From Gammaproteobacteria bacterium UBA2965 (GTDB taxonomy: Bacteria; Pseudomonadota; Gammaproteobacteria; Pseudomonadales; Azotimanducaceae): DNA of 31,866 nucleotides. A program made the position numbers and the translations under genes. Positions 30,649-31,866 of this stretch are shown here, piece by piece; the stretch's first letter is position 1; each line of letters opens with the position of its first letter. The stretch lies in NCBI GenBank assembly GCA_002348385.1, contig DEBD01000021.1, positions 1 to 31,866 of the forward strand. The letters are read 5' to 3'. Under the pieces are notes generated by a model. The model did not search any database. It saw nothing but the letters and a program-made list of their open reading frames with translations, and had not been told where the DNA came from.

Positions 30649-31866
30649 ATGCAGTTGAAGGCGAGCTCAGCGAAAGCGGTCGGCTGGTACGTGATCGCAC
30701 GCAACGGAGATATCCGCGTGCGCGTGGGATCGGGTATGCAGTTGGGCGAAGGCCACCGAGGGGAATTGAGCCTCCGTCCAGAACACGCCATCGTTGAATT
30801 GGAGGTAGGCGACGACCAACGCCTGAACCTACGTACCACCTCGGAATCCTACGAGATGCGCGTGCGTGGGAAGCCGGGAGCGCATCCCGTCAGCTTGAGC
30901 CCACACACAGTGGCGGTCATCACCTTTCCCGCCTACACGGTACTGTTCACTACCCAGTTCGAGCCGCCGGACCTCGACCAGAACCTGCTGGAAATCAAGG
31001 TGGTTCCGTTGCCAGGTATGCGGCCCACCGGCCCAGCCAGCACGCCCGCGGCTCCGCCGGGCACCGAAGCAACGAAAGCTGCCAATCCCCATGCGCTGGC
31101 GGAGCGCATGGAGAAGCTGCAAACGGGGCAGGCTGACAATGCGAACCGGGCGGTTGCCGGAGCCTCGCCGGCGCCCAAGGCCAACCGAATCGTCACCGGG
31201 TCCTCGCTGAGTTGGGCGACCAGCGCATTGGCAGCCGCCATACTGGTTACCGCCTACTTGAGCGTGGGACCGGAACCCGGCTCGCAGACATCCCAACCCA
31301 CCAGCATCCCAGAGCCGCAAGCGCCCGTCGCGGCCCCAATTCCGCCGGACCTGTCCGCACCTGTGGCGACCATACCGCTAGCCATTGACGAATCAGCGGG
31401 CGCGCCCGCGTCGACGCCAGCAAACGCAGCCGAGGTGGACCCGGCTCTCGCCTCCATTAGAGATCTATTGGCTGCCCGGCCAGACGACCAGGCGCTACGC
31501 TCGGCATTGGAGCGGCTGACCCAGGAGCTGAGCACGCAACCTGAGGCAGGCGGCCCGCAACCCGAGCCGATGGCGGACGCTGCGCAACCACTCGATGCCA
31601 CACAAACAATCAACGCCGGATCGCAACCCCCGCCAACCGACGCGGCGACGCTTTCGGCCGACATACCGATCCAAGCGCCGGAGCCAGCGTCGCCACAGGC
31701 CGGAACACCGACGCAGTTGGTATTGGAAGCCGCACCAGCCGCGCCTGAGGCCACCGTCGCCAAACCCATCGAATCCGCAGAATCACTGAGCGGCGAGCCA
31801 ACGCCCTCACCTGCGCCGCTTGCCGTGGCGCAGACACCCACTGCCGAGCCCGCCGAGCCCGCCGAG
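30649..31866 (+). CDS. Unrecognised single-pass membrane protein, 3' end outside the window
   Basis: The frame is open for at least 406 codons to the window edge. Residues 1-105 look beta-rich ('GWYVIARNGDIRVRVGSG', 'PEHAIVELEVGDDQRLNLR', 'HTVAVITFPAYTVLFTTQF') and could be a small FHA-like or other beta-sandwich domain, but no known motif is clear. A Pro/Ala linker follows, then one membrane helix at about 186-206 ('SWATSALAAAILVTAYLSVG'), then a long Pro/Ala/Glu-rich outer segment with a short helical stretch ('DPALASIRDLLAARPDDQAL'). With the N terminus inside, the rich segment would be periplasmic, as in TonB-, FimV- or secretion-type stalk proteins. No function is assigned. It starts a new unit unrelated to the catabolic genes. 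The ATG at 30649 has GGA 5 bases upstream. Confidence 0.7.
   Translation, partial: MQLKASSAKAVGWYVIARNGDIRVRVGSGMQLGEGHRGELSLRPEHAIVELEVGDDQRLNLRTTSESYEMRVRGKPGAHPVSLSPHTVAVITFPAYTVLFTTQFEPPDLDQNLLEIKVVPLPGMRPTGPASTPAAPPGTEATKAANPHALAERMEKLQTGQADNANRAVAGASPAPKANRIVTGSSLSWATSALAAAILVTAYLSVGPEPGSQTSQPTSIPEPQAPVAAPIPPDLSAPVATIPLAIDESAGAPASTPANAAEVDPALASIRDLLAARPDDQALRSALERLTQELSTQPEAGGPQPEPMADAAQPLDATQTINAGSQPPPTDAATLSADIPIQAPEPASPQAGTPTQLVLEAAPAAPEATVAKPIESAESLSGEPTPSPAPLAVAQTPTAEPAEPAE
31843..31866 (+). repeat. 9-base tandem repeat GCCGAGCCC, coding for Ala-Glu-Pro
   Basis: At least 2.7 copies of GCCGAGCCC run off the right edge, encoding repeated Pro-Ala-Glu in the outer part of the unrecognised membrane protein. 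Such repeats often vary in copy number and can give flexible, extended periplasmic stalks. The true number is not visible. Confidence 0.6.

Noticed and set aside
1..31866. tRNA, rRNA, CRISPR array, insertion sequence or prophage genes
   Set aside because: I looked for cloverleaf-like segments, regularly spaced repeats, transposase or integrase motifs and phage proteins and found none.

Overview
The window is about 32 kb of GC-rich (roughly 60-63% by eye) DNA, densely coded on both strands. It is almost certainly chromosomal DNA from a Gram-negative proteobacterium, and the gene mix suggests an aerobic, hydrocarbon- or steroid/terpenoid-using gammaproteobacterium. The taxonomic placement is inference only: there are no rRNA, tRNA or core housekeeping markers. 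I recognise 29 protein genes, the first and last cut by the window edges. I see no tRNA, CRISPR array, insertion sequence, integrase or phage gene.

Layout. Positions 1-3195 hold the end of a SnoaL/NTF2-like protein, two luciferase-like flavin oxidoreductases and a soluble PhnD-like binding protein. Positions 3276-9452 form a glutathione/sulfur-flavoured block: a tandem DsbA/HCCA-isomerase fusion converges on a five-gene minus-strand operon (GST, crotonase, DUF318-type permease, MFS transporter, two-domain sulfurtransferase). Positions 9535-14862 carry a PlsC-like acyltransferase coupled by a GTGA overlap to a third luciferase-like oxidoreductase, then a CYP153-type P450 divergent from a second P450 and a crotonase. 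Positions 15106-20601 carry a GPH-type symporter, a third crotonase, a GTGA-coupled hydratase/2-hydroxyacid dehydrogenase pair and a divergent metal-dependent amidohydrolase. Positions 20752-29302 carry an MDR oxidoreductase, a Rieske ring-hydroxylating oxygenase alpha subunit, a family III CoA-transferase, an EamA exporter, a large Baeyer-Villiger monooxygenase with the N-terminal extension of the 4-hydroxyacetophenone monooxygenase group, and a UMF1-type MFS transporter. Positions 29381-31866 carry a double-hotdog thioesterase-like protein and the start of an unrecognised single-pass membrane protein with a Pro/Ala-rich outer region.

How the genes may work together (inference). Seven oxygenase or flavin-oxidase genes (three LLM enzymes, two P450s, one BVMO, one Rieske) sit with CoA-transfer, crotonase, thioesterase, hydratase, amidohydrolase and transport genes. 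This fits uptake and stepwise oxidation of a hydrophobic alkyl, alicyclic or aromatic substrate, conversion to CoA thioesters and beta-oxidation. No ferredoxin, ferredoxin reductase or transcription regulator is encoded here, so redox partners and control must lie elsewhere. The substrate cannot be read from the sequence.

Points most worth checking: the UMF1 transporter reading frame, which has no canonical start before its first conserved membrane segment and seems to begin at ATC; a P450 with Ala where the I-helix Thr is expected; two perfect palindromes in the leaders of the Rieske and MDR genes; a coding-like relic in frame upstream of the Rieske gene; and nested hairpins at convergent gene junctions.
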